DNA of 64,000 nt. It comes from Rhodeus uyekii. Lineage: Eukaryota > Chordata > Actinopteri > Cypriniformes > Acheilognathidae. Each line of letters starts with the position of its first letter. Positions within the stretch are counted from its first letter, which is position 1. The stretch is taken from the NCBI GenBank assembly GCA_037043235.1, contig JAWRVZ010000039.1, forward strand, positions 4,137,501 through 4,201,500, written 5' to 3'. Below the pieces are notes generated by a model. That model saw only the letters and a program-made list of their open reading frames with translations, was not told where the DNA came from and did not search any database. A program made the translations under genes and the position numbers. Positions 23,941 through 32,840 of this stretch are shown here, one piece after another.

Positions 23941-26290
23941 GCTCTCCCCCCCCCCCGTATTTGTTCCATAAATACATTAGTGATAATGATTCGAGATGAA
24001 ATCAGATTAAATCCTTCAACACCATTGTGGCAGCCTTATGACTTTTATGATATACAGGCCAGATTTTAATTTAAACATAATGCTTCCCTCCCACACAATT
24101 ACATAACATAAGCGTACCGCACAAGATGAATAGTCATGATACATACTTATCTTAAACAATAAATAAGCGTAATTCTATGCTACTAAACATGACTTACATT
24201 ACCTCTCAAATGCAGATGGATGAAAATCCCTACTGCAAACAGTGACATTCTGTCTGGGCCTGACAACCCTTGTCAAGCCCTCTGAAAAGGGGTGTCAGAG
24301 CAAATAATGGTCTATGCTAGAGGAACAAGAGCTAGACCTTTCCAAACTCCCATCTGCTATTGGTCGGTCAAACAGACTCACACCTTTTGTTGAGCCAATG
24401 TTTCCTTGTAGGGCTGGTTGGGATACTTAAAGGTCAATGAAAAAAAGTATTGTTCACACCAAGGATGATATAATATAATCCTAAAAACGGTTCTAAATAT
24501 AAAAGAATAGCAGTCCACAGCACAATTATAATGATAATGGCACAGAGGAACGATATCAGTGGAATCACTTTTTTCCCGGCTTATGAGCGATAAAAACATT
24601 GATAGCCAATCAAAATTCCTGACTTTGAAGAGCTGACAACAAATCTGCCGCAAGCTTATCATAAAAAGACAAAGTTGGTGTGGACATAAATGTAGCTATC
24701 GTTCTTGGTATGAAAAGTGTTTATGATAAAATAAAGAAAATATGCATTTTTGAAAAATATTCGTAACTTTTTGTTAAAGTTACTAGCCTCGAACTAACCT
24801 GGCTTTGTCATAAAAAGGTAAAAATGCTTGCATGTTGGTCACACCACATGATTTGATGTACAATAATATATTTTACAATGTATAAAACAAAGATTTAATG
24901 CAGTTCACAAAATAATAACATTCTACAATATGCTACATGCTATTTTATTTTTTGCATTATGATATCAGCGCAGCTACAGTATATCAAATATTTTTGAGAA
25001 AGTTACTTTAAAAAAAAAAAAACTTGTTACCGCCATGCCAGAAAAGTAACTAATTGCATTACTTAGTTGCTTTTTATGGAAAGTAATGTGTTACGTTCCT
25101 TTTGCGTTACTTATTATTATCACTTGGGCTGGGCTTGCTTGTTTGTTTCTGAATCATTTTAAAAAAGCTCTATTTTTGCCAAATGTAAATGCCCTTTCAC
25201 ATTTCAAATGAATAAGCCTCAGGCTGAAGAAAATGCAAATTCATGCCTGTGCAGTAAAATGTATATGTTGTATTAAAGGTGTACATAAAATACTTTAAAG
25301 TAAAAATATTATTTAAAATTTATGACTAAATACTTTTAATTATTCATCTTAAATGACATCACCACACAGGTCTACTGTAGGGGCTGCGTGATAATTTCTG
25401 CCCAGCAAGAACAAAGAGGGACATTGGTGCAGACGAATAAACAGGTTAAATTAATACAAGAAAAAAGCAACATCAGTCTTCTGAGCAAAGTCAGGGTAGA
25501 AAAAGACAGAGCACATGGCCGTCCATCATTCTGGGCCAGTTTACACTTGTATAAAGTAAGCAGTGATGCATAATTCATCTCTAACGTTGACCTTTGTCTG
25601 CTGACCTGGCAACACACAAGAACCACACCCATTATGGATGCTCGGTTAAGTCATCTATTGGCGCAGTTTTACCAGAGATAAACTCTGTAATTAATGTCTT
25701 AATTGTATTATTTCTCATTTATTTCCACAGCATAGAGGTGACTCTTGCTGCGGATGGAGAACAATGGGCATCTGAGGAGACAGGCTTTTGGCAGAAAAAC
25801 ATGCTGGAGAAATGCTGAATAACAATACCATCATCCATCATAACATGCTGAGAGTTAGCAGACTACAATCAGCCAATGGTGGACCTCCTGGGATGAGAGC
25901 AGAACCTGAAAACTTCTCATAGCCCTGCAAACTTTACTCTCCAAGAGCACAGGGGAACATTCATTGGAGTAAATCATATGTGCCTGCTGTTATTATGGGC
26001 TGAATGCGGCTGATGACCAGCTCCCGAGAAGAACACACAAACAGCTTAAAAGTCCATCAACAAGCAGAGAAGTAGAGTTGGGCTTGCAATTCAACATAAG
26101 GCCTTAAGAATATAAGAATTTGGCTGCATTTTAGTCTTATTAACATACTGTATACTGTTTGTTTTTGTGTTTTTAAATTGTTCTAGAAATTATTCCTACT
26201 GTAAGGAAGGGTGATTTAGCATAAAGTTTGGGAATAAAGCAACACAATTTCACAAGTTTGGAGTCTGATTTGAATGTGATGAGATAAAAT
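23941..26290. other. gene-free stretch
   Basis: A poly(C) run lies at 23946-23956 and poly(A) near 25010. Positions 24980-25115 are rich in GTAACT/AGTTAC motifs resembling arms of a fish MITE, but I could not pair them into clear terminal repeats. No gene recognised. Confidence 0.4.
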
Positions 26291-26295
26291 GATAC

Positions 26296-26623
26296 TGTCA
26301 CAGTCATGTCATGATCCTTATGTTTGTCCCTCATGTGTTTCCATAGATGTCTAGTTAGTTTGATTACCCATTTAGTTCGCCACCTGTTTGTTATTTCCTC
26401 GTGTATTTAAACCCCTCATGTGCATCATGTCTTTGTCAGTTGTTAAAGTTATCTTTATATTGTGTTCGGATTCTCCGTGTGGATGCCTCCTTCCGTTTTG
26501 CACTCTCATGTGCCTTTTGTTTTCCGTTAGTATAAATAAAGTATTTCTGTTTGATTCCGTGCTCCGAGTTCTCCATTTTGTCTCCGCATCGCACGCCAGC
26601 TCTACGCACACTATCTGGTAACA
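26296..26623 (+). repeat. 5' LTR
   Basis: TG...CA ends. A TATA-like TATTTAAA is at 26404-26411, the predicted transcript start is near 26435 (about 31 bp on), and a polyadenylation signal AATAAA is at 26535-26540. This gives U3 of about 139 bp, a short R and U5. The minus-strand open frame across it (26372-26629) is repeated in the 3' LTR and is a shadow. Confidence 0.95.
26404..26411 (+). promoter_or_regulatory. TATA box of the 5' LTR
   Basis: TATTTAAA preceded by CGTG and followed by CCCC. It sits about 31 bp upstream of GTCAGTTGTT, the sequence complementary to the primer-binding site, which is the normal TATA-to-start distance. The identical motif in the 3' LTR is at 28326-28333. Confidence 0.65.
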
Positions 26624-26624
26624 G

Positions 26625-26634
26625 AACAACTGAC
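26625..26634 (+). promoter_or_regulatory. primer-binding site, self-priming type
   Basis: AACAACTGAC lies one base inside the 5' LTR. It is the exact reverse complement of GTCAGTTGTT at 26435-26444, the predicted 5' end of the element's own RNA. No TGG triplet or recognisable tRNA 3'-end complement is next to the LTR. In the Tf1/sushi group the folded-back RNA 5' end is cleaved and primes minus-strand synthesis; this element shows that geometry. The role is inferred. Confidence 0.6.
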
Positions 26635-26666
26635 CGGGTTAGTTACCCCCAAAAAACTTTCTAAGA

Positions 26667-28103
26667 ATGGATCTCCACGCCCTTGTTATAGCGAGCGCCG
26701 AAAGAAACAAGGACTTACAACAATTTGCGCTCGAGTTCAGTTTGCTCGCCGCCGTCCTTCCCCTCAATGAGCAGTCACTGGACTCGCTGTTCTGGATCGG
26801 GGCAAAATTCCATCCTCGAGACCTCCCGGACATTGCGGGACTGGGCTGGCGGGAAGCCATAGGGCGATGTCTGGAGCCCTATCCCCGGTCCAGGCAGCCA
26901 ACACCTCCCGCGCCTGAACAGCTTCCCCGAGCGGCCGCGCCTGAACAGCTTCCACGAGCGGCCGCGCCTGAACAGCTTCCACGAGCGGCCGCGCCTGAAC
27001 AGCTTCCACGAGCGGCCGCGCCTGAACAGCTTCCACGAGCGGCCGCGCCTGAACAGCTTCCACGAGCGGCCGCGCCTGAACAGCTTCCACGAGCGGCCGC
27101 GCCTGAACAGCTTCCACGAGCGGCCGCGCCTGAACAGCTTCCACGAGCGGCCGCGCCTGAACAGCTTCCACGAGCGGCCGCGCCTGAACAGCTTCCACGA
27201 GCGGCCGCGCCTGAACAGCTTCCACGAGCGGCCGCGCCTGAAGGATTGTTTCCCCGCGCGGCCGAAAATGAACTCTGTTTTCCCCGAGTGGCCGAGCATG
27301 AACTGGGGTTTCCCCGAGCTGTTGAGGACCTCCCGTGGCCCGAACCGCCGGAGCTGCCGTGGCCCGAACCGCCGGAGCTGCCGTGGCCCGAACCGCCACC
27401 GGAATTCCGGGACCTGCCCGAGCCGCCACCAGACCTCCCAGACCTCCCAGACCTCCAAGACCTCCAAGACCTCCCAGACTTCCAAGACCTCCCCGAACCC
27501 GAGCCACCAGGACTCCCACCCAGCCTCCCTCTCCCACCACCTCTACCCAGCCTGCACCCGTCCCCATCTCTGCCTGTGTCCCGCTTCCCCACTCTGGCTC
27601 CACCCAGCACTGTGGTGCTGTCATGCGTCGGCGGTACACCGGCATCGTGGGGCACTGAGGTTCCACCTCCGACCTCGGTGCCCCTCATTCCACCTCGGCC
27701 CGTCGACGCATCGTCAGCACCTCCATTCCTCACCCCCTCAGCCCCTGCGACGTCCCTCGGCCTTACCTCTCCTGCGGGCTCCCTCGTCCTCCCGGTGTCA
27801 CCTTGGTCGGTCGTCGCCTGGCCTCCTCCTGCGGCGTCGGCCGGCTCTTCCCTCCCCTCGGTTCCCCCTATGTCCTCTGTCCCTCCGCCTCCGAGTCAGT
27901 CCTCGGACCCGCCGCTGGTTCTTCGGAGGTTCGTCATTCCAGCTCCTCCTCGGCCTCCGGAGCCAGCGGCGTCACTCGGGTTCCTAGGTCCGTCGGCTCC
28001 ACCATGGACTGACTCTGGTGCCTGGCCCCTGACCCCGCCTGCTCCCCCCTGGACACTTCCCTCTGCCTGGCCCCTGATCCCTCCTGCACCCCCATGGACT
28101 TGA
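26667..28103 (+). CDS. gag-like proline-rich protein of a non-autonomous LTR retrotransposon
   Basis: This 478-residue frame begins at the first ATG downstream of the primer-binding site. Residues 1-82 include FALEFSLLAAVLPLNEQSLD and LFWIG, the helical pattern seen in the gag/capsid segment of Ty3/gypsy (sushi-type) elements. They are followed by GLGWREAIGRCLE. Residues 83-190 are twelve tandem PEQLPRAAA units. Residues 223-244 are PWPEPPEL repeats, then a PDLPDLQDLQ stretch and a long Pro/Ser-rich tail ending in two APPWT repeats. There is no CCHC zinc knuckle and no protease or polymerase motif. It probably yields a structural protein or simply a spacer frame preserved by recent insertion. 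Homology of the N-terminal part is inferred from motif pattern. Antisense frames over the repeats are shadows. Confidence 0.7.
   Translation: MDLHALVIASAERNKDLQQFALEFSLLAAVLPLNEQSLDSLFWIGAKFHPRDLPDIAGLGWREAIGRCLEPYPRSRQPTPPAPEQLPRAAAPEQLPRAAAPEQLPRAAAPEQLPRAAAPEQLPRAAAPEQLPRAAAPEQLPRAAAPEQLPRAAAPEQLPRAAAPEQLPRAAAPEQLPRAAAPEQLPRAAAPEGLFPRAAENELCFPRVAEHELGFPRAVEDLPWPEPPELPWPEPPELPWPEPPPEFRDLPEPPPDLPDLPDLQDLQDLPDFQDLPEPEPPGLPPSLPLPPPLPSLHPSPSLPVSRFPTLAPPSTVVLSCVGGTPASWGTEVPPPTSVPLIPPRPVDASSAPPFLTPSAPATSLGLTSPAGSLVLPVSPWSVVAWPPPAASAGSSLPSVPPMSSVPPPPSQSSDPPLVLRRFVIPAPPRPPEPAASLGFLGPSAPPWTDSGAWPLTPPAPPWTLPSAWPLIPPAPPWT
26913..27236 (+). repeat. 27-bp minisatellite, 12 copies in frame
   Basis: Twelve contiguous 27-bp units, each encoding PEQLPRAAA. 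All are identical except a single A-to-C difference in the first copy (CTTCCCCGAG instead of CTTCCACGAG). Each unit includes GCGGCCGC, so the array is CpG-dense in an otherwise AT-rich region. Because 27 is a multiple of three, copy number can change without breaking the frame, and antisense frames stay open as well. There are no spacers, so it is not a CRISPR array. Confidence 0.97.
27333..27398 (+). repeat. 24-bp coding repeat, about 2.75 copies
   Basis: The unit encodes PWPEPPEL; two full copies and most of a third, followed by a looser 9-bp-periodic PDL/QDL stretch to about 27490. It lies in the same frame as the upstream minisatellite. Confidence 0.85.
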
Positions 28104-28202
28104 TTATTTTTTGGACTCTGTGTTGTGTTTTGTTCAGTCCTCCCCCTGGTCCCCCTCCCTCCCTCCGCTGTAGACCTGTTTAGGCGCGAGGTCGCGCCTT
28201 TC

Positions 28203-28214
28203 GGGAGGGGGAGC
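28203..28214 (+). promoter_or_regulatory. polypurine tract
   Basis: GGGAGGGGGAGC immediately upstream of the 3' LTR start at 28218. This is the expected position of the plus-strand primer in LTR retrotransposons. Confidence 0.7.
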
Positions 28215-28217
28215 TAC

Positions 28218-28545
28218 TGTCACAGTCATGTCATGATCCTTATGTTTGTCCCTCATGTGTTTCCATAGATGTCTAGTTAGTTTGATTACCCATTTAGTTC
28301 GCCACCTGTTTGTTATTTCCTCGTGTATTTAAACCCCTCATGTGCATCATGTCTTTGTCAGTTGTTAAAGTTATCTTTATATTGTGTTCGGATTCTCCGT
28401 GTGGATGCCTCCTTCCGTTTTGCACTCTCATGTGCCTTTTGTTTTCCGTTAGTATAAATAAAGTATTTCTGTTTGATTCCGTGCTCCGAGTTCTCCATTT
28501 TGTCTCCGCATCGCACGCCAGCTCTACGCACACTATCTGGTAACA
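28218..28545 (+). repeat. 3' LTR
   Basis: Same length as, and by my reading identical to, the 5' LTR, with an offset of 1,922 bp. It ends GGTAACA directly before the GATAC duplication. The polyadenylation signal at 28457-28462 would end the transcript. Confidence 0.95.
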
Positions 28546-28550
28546 GATAC

Positions 28551-28696
28551 TTCATTGAATGAACTCACTGAATTCTGTGGACAATACATACCGGTATACA
28601 TTTTTTTAATTAATTTTTACGTGTTACTGGAGCTAAAATTTACAAAGCATCTCCAAAATCGCTTAAAGACTGATTTCATAAAAATGACTCTATACT

Positions 28697-28732
<36 letters not shown>

Positions 28733-30187
28733 ATCATGACAGCAAACCCTAGAACTGCCACTGAATGTACAATTTTCGGAATTTTAACCAATTCAAGAAA
28801 TGGATTACATGGTTTTTTTTAAGAGTTAGCAACTGCAAAACCAACCCAGAATGCCCACCTCTAATTAATATGCACCTCCTTAGGTTCTCACAGAACAAGC
28901 TTCACACGTGTTCACAGTGTCTTGTGAATTTGCTTCTGCACTTAATCTTTTTTCAATTTACAGGTAAGTTAACAGAGCCATCAAGCAGAAGCTACGTGGG
29001 TTAAGAAAGTGATAGCCATGCTCGGGAACGGCCAAATGCAATCACTGACTGCAGCGCAATACAACAATGAATCTGACAGAGGGCAGGAACCTTGACAGTG
29101 GATGGAGATGGAGATCAATGAGAATTCTAAATGGGCAATGTGCAACACTGAGCACCAACAACTGCATGCACCACAACGCCCAGAGTTCAGACAGAGGCAA
29201 GAGGGCCGCGGCTGCCAATCCATCTAATCAGAGAGATCAGCTGCTTGGAGATATTGGGCGCAGTTCAAAAAGTGTCCATTTAAGCTAAATGGTTACACAT
29301 TCTGACTGAAACCTTGTAGAATAAAGCAATCACACACAACGTCTTTAAGAAAGTTTCATGGTGACATGGTTGGCGTTAAACAAAAACATAACATTCCGTG
29401 ACGGAGATGATGTTATTCATGTCTGACAAGTTGTACTGAAAAGTAATGATAGGCTGATTAACAGCAGATTACATGGCCAATAGATTGCATTTTGACAAAA
29501 GCCTGGACGAAAACAATATTTTGAGAATTCTGATGACACTGTATGCTAACATTGACTTCCTTTTTTAGCAGTCACTTTCATACAGGATAAATATGCCCTA
29601 AATAAAAACCAACCAGTGCTTAAATGAAAAATCAATTAATAATAAAAAGGACAAAGGCTAATTAAAGACCTACTCATATTAAGTCGTAACACATGAAATT
29701 TTGATCTATAGTAACTGATTAAATGTAAATATATACTAACATTGAAATGTTTGTGATTTCAAAAGCTTTAAAATAAAGTTCCTTATTCTCGCCAATTTAT
29801 ATGATCAAAACACTGTAAAACTGTCAAACTGGTTCATTTAAAATGACTGCTTTTGTTTTAACATATTTAAACATGTAATTTACTTTTACTGTGATGGAAA
29901 AACTGAATTTTCAGCAAACATCCTTCAGAAGATTTTTTTCATTATCCTTTATGAAGACGTTTATTTAAAGAATTTAATCATTTTATTCAACAATCAATAA
30001 AAAAGGAAATTAATGCTTGAATATACTTTTTGTTGCCTTATACCAATCATACCTCAACAATCAACTTAAATTTAGGGTAGGCTTATCTTAAACCATTTAA
30101 ATCACCAAAGACAACAGAGAAAATAAACAAAAATAGATTTTTACTTGTACTAGAACCTGACCATTGCATCTCATCTATGATATCATA
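28551..30187. other. gene-free stretch
   Basis: A (TA)n(CA)n microsatellite is at 28697-28731. A partial copy of the dispersed family of 2085 lies around 29860-29935 (TTTACTGTGATGG, CTGAATTTTCAGCA). No exon recognised. Confidence 0.45.
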
Positions 30188-31808
30188 TAAAGCTCTGGAA
30201 AAAATGAAGAGACCACTGCAAAATTATGAATTTCTCTGGTTTTATTATTTATAGGTATGAGTTTGGCTAAAATTAACATTTTTGTTTTATTCTATAAACT
30301 ACTGACAACATTTTTCACAAATTCCAAACAAAAATATTTTAATTTAGAGCATTTATTTGCCAAAATCAACAACTGGTCAAAATAACACAAAAGATGCAGT
30401 GTAGTCAGACCTCAAATAATAGAAAGAAAATAAGTTCATATTTATTTTTAAACAACACAATACTAATATTTTAACTTAGGAAGAGTTCAGAAATCAGTAT
30501 TTGGTGGAATAACCCTGATTTTGAATCACTGCTTTCATGCGTCTTGGCATGCTCTCTGCCAGTCTTTCACATTGATGCTGGGTGATTTTATGCCACTCCT
30601 GGTGCAAAAATTCACACAGTTCAGATTTGTTTGATGGCTTGTGACTTTCCATCTTCCTCTTGATCACATTCCAGAGGTTTTCAATGGGGTTCTGGAGATT
30701 GGGCTGGCCATGACAGGGTCTTGATCTGGTGGTCCTCTATCCACATCTTGATTGACCTGGCTGTATGGCATGGAGCATTGTCCTGCTGGAAAAAACAGTC
30801 TTCAGAGTTGGGGAACATTGTCAGAGCAGAAGGGATCAAGCTTTCTTCCAGGACAACCTTGTATGCGCTTTGATTCATGCGTCCTTCACAAAAACAAATC
30901 TGCCCAATTCCAGCCTTGCTAAAACACCCCCAGATCATCACCGATCCTCCACCAAATTTCACAGTGGGTGCGAGACACTGTGGCTTGTAGGCCTCTCCAG
31001 GCCTCCGTCTAACCATTAGACGACCAGGTGTTGGACAAAGCTGAAAATTGGACTCATCAGAGAAGATGACCTTACTCCAGTCCTCCACAGTCCAATCCTT
31101 ATGGTCTCTTGCAAACCTCAGCCTGGCTCTTCTTTGCTTCTCATTGATGAAGGCCTTTCTTCAGCCCTGCCCCTAGAAGCCTGTTTCGAACTGTCCTCGC
31201 CGTGCACTTCACCCCAGCTGCCTTTTGCCATTCTTTTTGTAGGTCACTTGATGTCATCCTACGGTTGTTGAGTGACATTCGAATGAGTTGCCGGTCATTT
31301 CGATCAGTGGAAAGTCGTTTTCGCCCTCTGCCGGTCTGTAACTTTGTTGTCCCCAATGTCTGCTGGTTGACCTTGTTCTTGTAAACCGCCGTCTTTGAAA
31401 TTTTAAGGATGGAAGCAACCCGACGCTCACTGTATCCCTCTCCCAGTAAAGCCAGAATCAAACCCTTCTTTTCCTCACTCAAAACTTTCCCTTTCAACTT
31501 TTTTGCCATGGTCAAGAGTTTTTTTTTTTTTTATTCCAATTACTTTTAAGGTACTACTGGGACTGTTTTTGCCTTCCAGCTGGTCCTACTGCAAGAGAAT
31601 AGTGATGACCACAGAAGCGCTTTTTTATACTTTTCCTTATTAAATAACATTTGGTTCAGGTGATCACCTAATCAGCACCTCATTCAGTAGATTGAGGTCT
31701 GCCTGTGTTGGAATTAGACAGACATTGGAATGGAATGGCTTTCATACTTGTAGAGATGCTGATTTAAGAAAAAATTGCAGTGGTCTCTTAATTTTTTCCA
31801 GAGCTGTA
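30188..31808 (-). mobile_element. full-length Tc1-like transposon, inactive
   Basis: The element 30190-31806 (1,617 bp) is flanked by TA dinucleotides (30188-30189 and 31807-31808), the Tc1/mariner target duplication. Terminal inverted repeats of at least 33 bp are recognisable: left AGCTCTGGAAAAAATGAAGA and GACCACTGCAA, right end the inverse with a few changes. The terminal C of the usual CAGCTCTGG end has become A on the left. Transposase reads on the minus strand and is frameshifted. Length and order fit an ordinary fish Tc1 copy. Confidence 0.93.
30494..31509 (-). pseudogene. Tc1-like transposase, two frameshifts
   Basis: The start is the ATG at 31507-31509 (MAKKLKGK) and the natural stop is TGA at 30494-30496 after GYSTKY. 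The N-terminal part (31141-31509) carries the paired-type helix-turn-helix DNA-binding region and a GRKR hook. An extra base near 31160 then shifts the frame into an early stop (GLHQ*). The middle part (30681-31088) has the first catalytic aspartate in FSDESNF and the second in QQDNAPCHTA. A deletion of about five bases near 30690 (after QSPE) shifts it again and separates the catalytic glutamate (codon near 30680) from the rest. Corrected length would be about 339 residues, normal for the family. It cannot make active DD34E transposase as it stands. Confidence 0.92.
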
Positions 31809-32520
31809 TGTACTGTATATTGGGATTATGTCAGATCTTATCAGTCACTGAAAAATCTTGGTTGGCTGCTACTGAAGGAGACATTTGTTCCTGGTCAATC
31901 TAAATCTAACATTTAGTGATTGGAGACTTCAATGTTTGTCCAGTGAAATGAAATTCATTCAAGGCATAATTCTAGCAAGGTCACTGATCACACCAATTAT
32001 TTCATATTTGAGAGTATGGGAGGAATATAAAAGTTCTTATACTCTCAAGTTCTAGTCCTATTAACGCAGCCCTTGTACTAATAAAGTGAAGCAAATTCAT
32101 GCTGTATAATGATGCTTGTCCCTAGGCTCTTTTGACTTTTTCCACCACCTATGCAAACACTGGCACCTGTTCATTAAAAGACTGAGAACTACCATAAAGC
32201 CCTTGGTTTGCTCTGCTACATTTGTGAAGGTTTCATTGTGGACTTGTCTCCTCCTGTTGATCTAACCTTTACTGAGCCTTTATTAATTCAGAGCCCAATT
32301 CAGCTGTATTAGATTGTCATGAGAAGGTGAAATTAAAAGGTGAACATAGCAAAGACTAATGCCTTGAGCCCGGCTCACGCTGGGATCACACCGGCCTGTG
32401 AGTAATTACTTCAGATTGGAAAGCTTTAAAGCAGAGGTTCTGCTCTGGAAATCTCATTTTGACTTCAGCTTCATTGGTATGTAGTTTATATTTGATATCT
32501 AGAGGTCTTTATAGCATGAT

Positions 32521-32521
32521 A

Positions 32522-32570
<49 letters not shown>
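32521..32570. repeat. (TA)n microsatellite
   Basis: About 25 perfect TA units. Confidence 0.95.
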
Positions 32571-32571
<1 letters not shown>

Positions 32572-32654
32572 CGATAACTGACAATGGCAAAGCGTAATAC
32601 TTAAAGGACTATTAAGTTAATAAGCATTGAAATGTTGATTATCACAAAACATAA

Positions 32655-32840
32655 TAACGTTTTTTTAATATAGTTTTATTCCGCAAGGATGCTGAATGAG
32701 GAATATTAGACTGTTACATTGATGATTAGAAATGTTTCTTGAGCAAAAATCTGTATATTAGAAGGATTTATGAAGCATCATGTGACTGACAGATTTTCTG
32801 TAACAGGACTAAATTACATTTTAAAAGTTATTTTAAATGG
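32655..32840 (-). repeat. cyprinid dispersed MITE-like repeat, copy C
   Basis: Same family and orientation as 16385-16756: TTTTATTCCGCAAGGATGC, GAAATGTTTCTTGAGCA and AAGCATCATGTGACTGA are recognisable, with an internal deletion after GGATGCTGAATGAGG. Diverged. Confidence 0.7.

Larger units (their letters stand above)
26291..28550 (+). mobile_element. complete non-autonomous LTR retrotransposon
   Basis: A 2,250-bp element (26296-28545) bounded by two 328-bp LTRs and a 5-bp target duplication, GATAC, at 26291-26295 and 28546-28550. The LTRs begin TGTCACAG and end GGTAACA and I find no difference between them, so insertion was recent. The 1,594-bp interior has a primer-binding site next to the 5' LTR, one gag-like open frame (26667-28103) and a purine-rich tract (GGGAGGGGGAGC, 28203-28214) just before the 3' LTR. 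There is no protease, reverse transcriptase, RNase H or integrase, so enzymes must come from an autonomous relative. The priming arrangement and the gag-like segment point to the Tf1/sushi branch of Ty3/gypsy; that assignment is inference. Confidence 0.93.

Noticed and set aside
24760..25115. Possible MITE built on GTAACT/AGTTAC motifs
   Set aside because: Motifs are frequent but I could not pair two termini or find a target duplication.
26913..27236. Regular short repeats resembling a CRISPR array
   Set aside because: Units are contiguous, in frame and without spacers, inside a eukaryotic retrotransposon.
26764..27733. Three long antisense frames (236-300 codons) over the retrotransposon interior
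   Set aside because: The 27-bp unit keeps five of six frames open at once; only the sense frame has a start just after the primer-binding site and a gag-like N-terminus.
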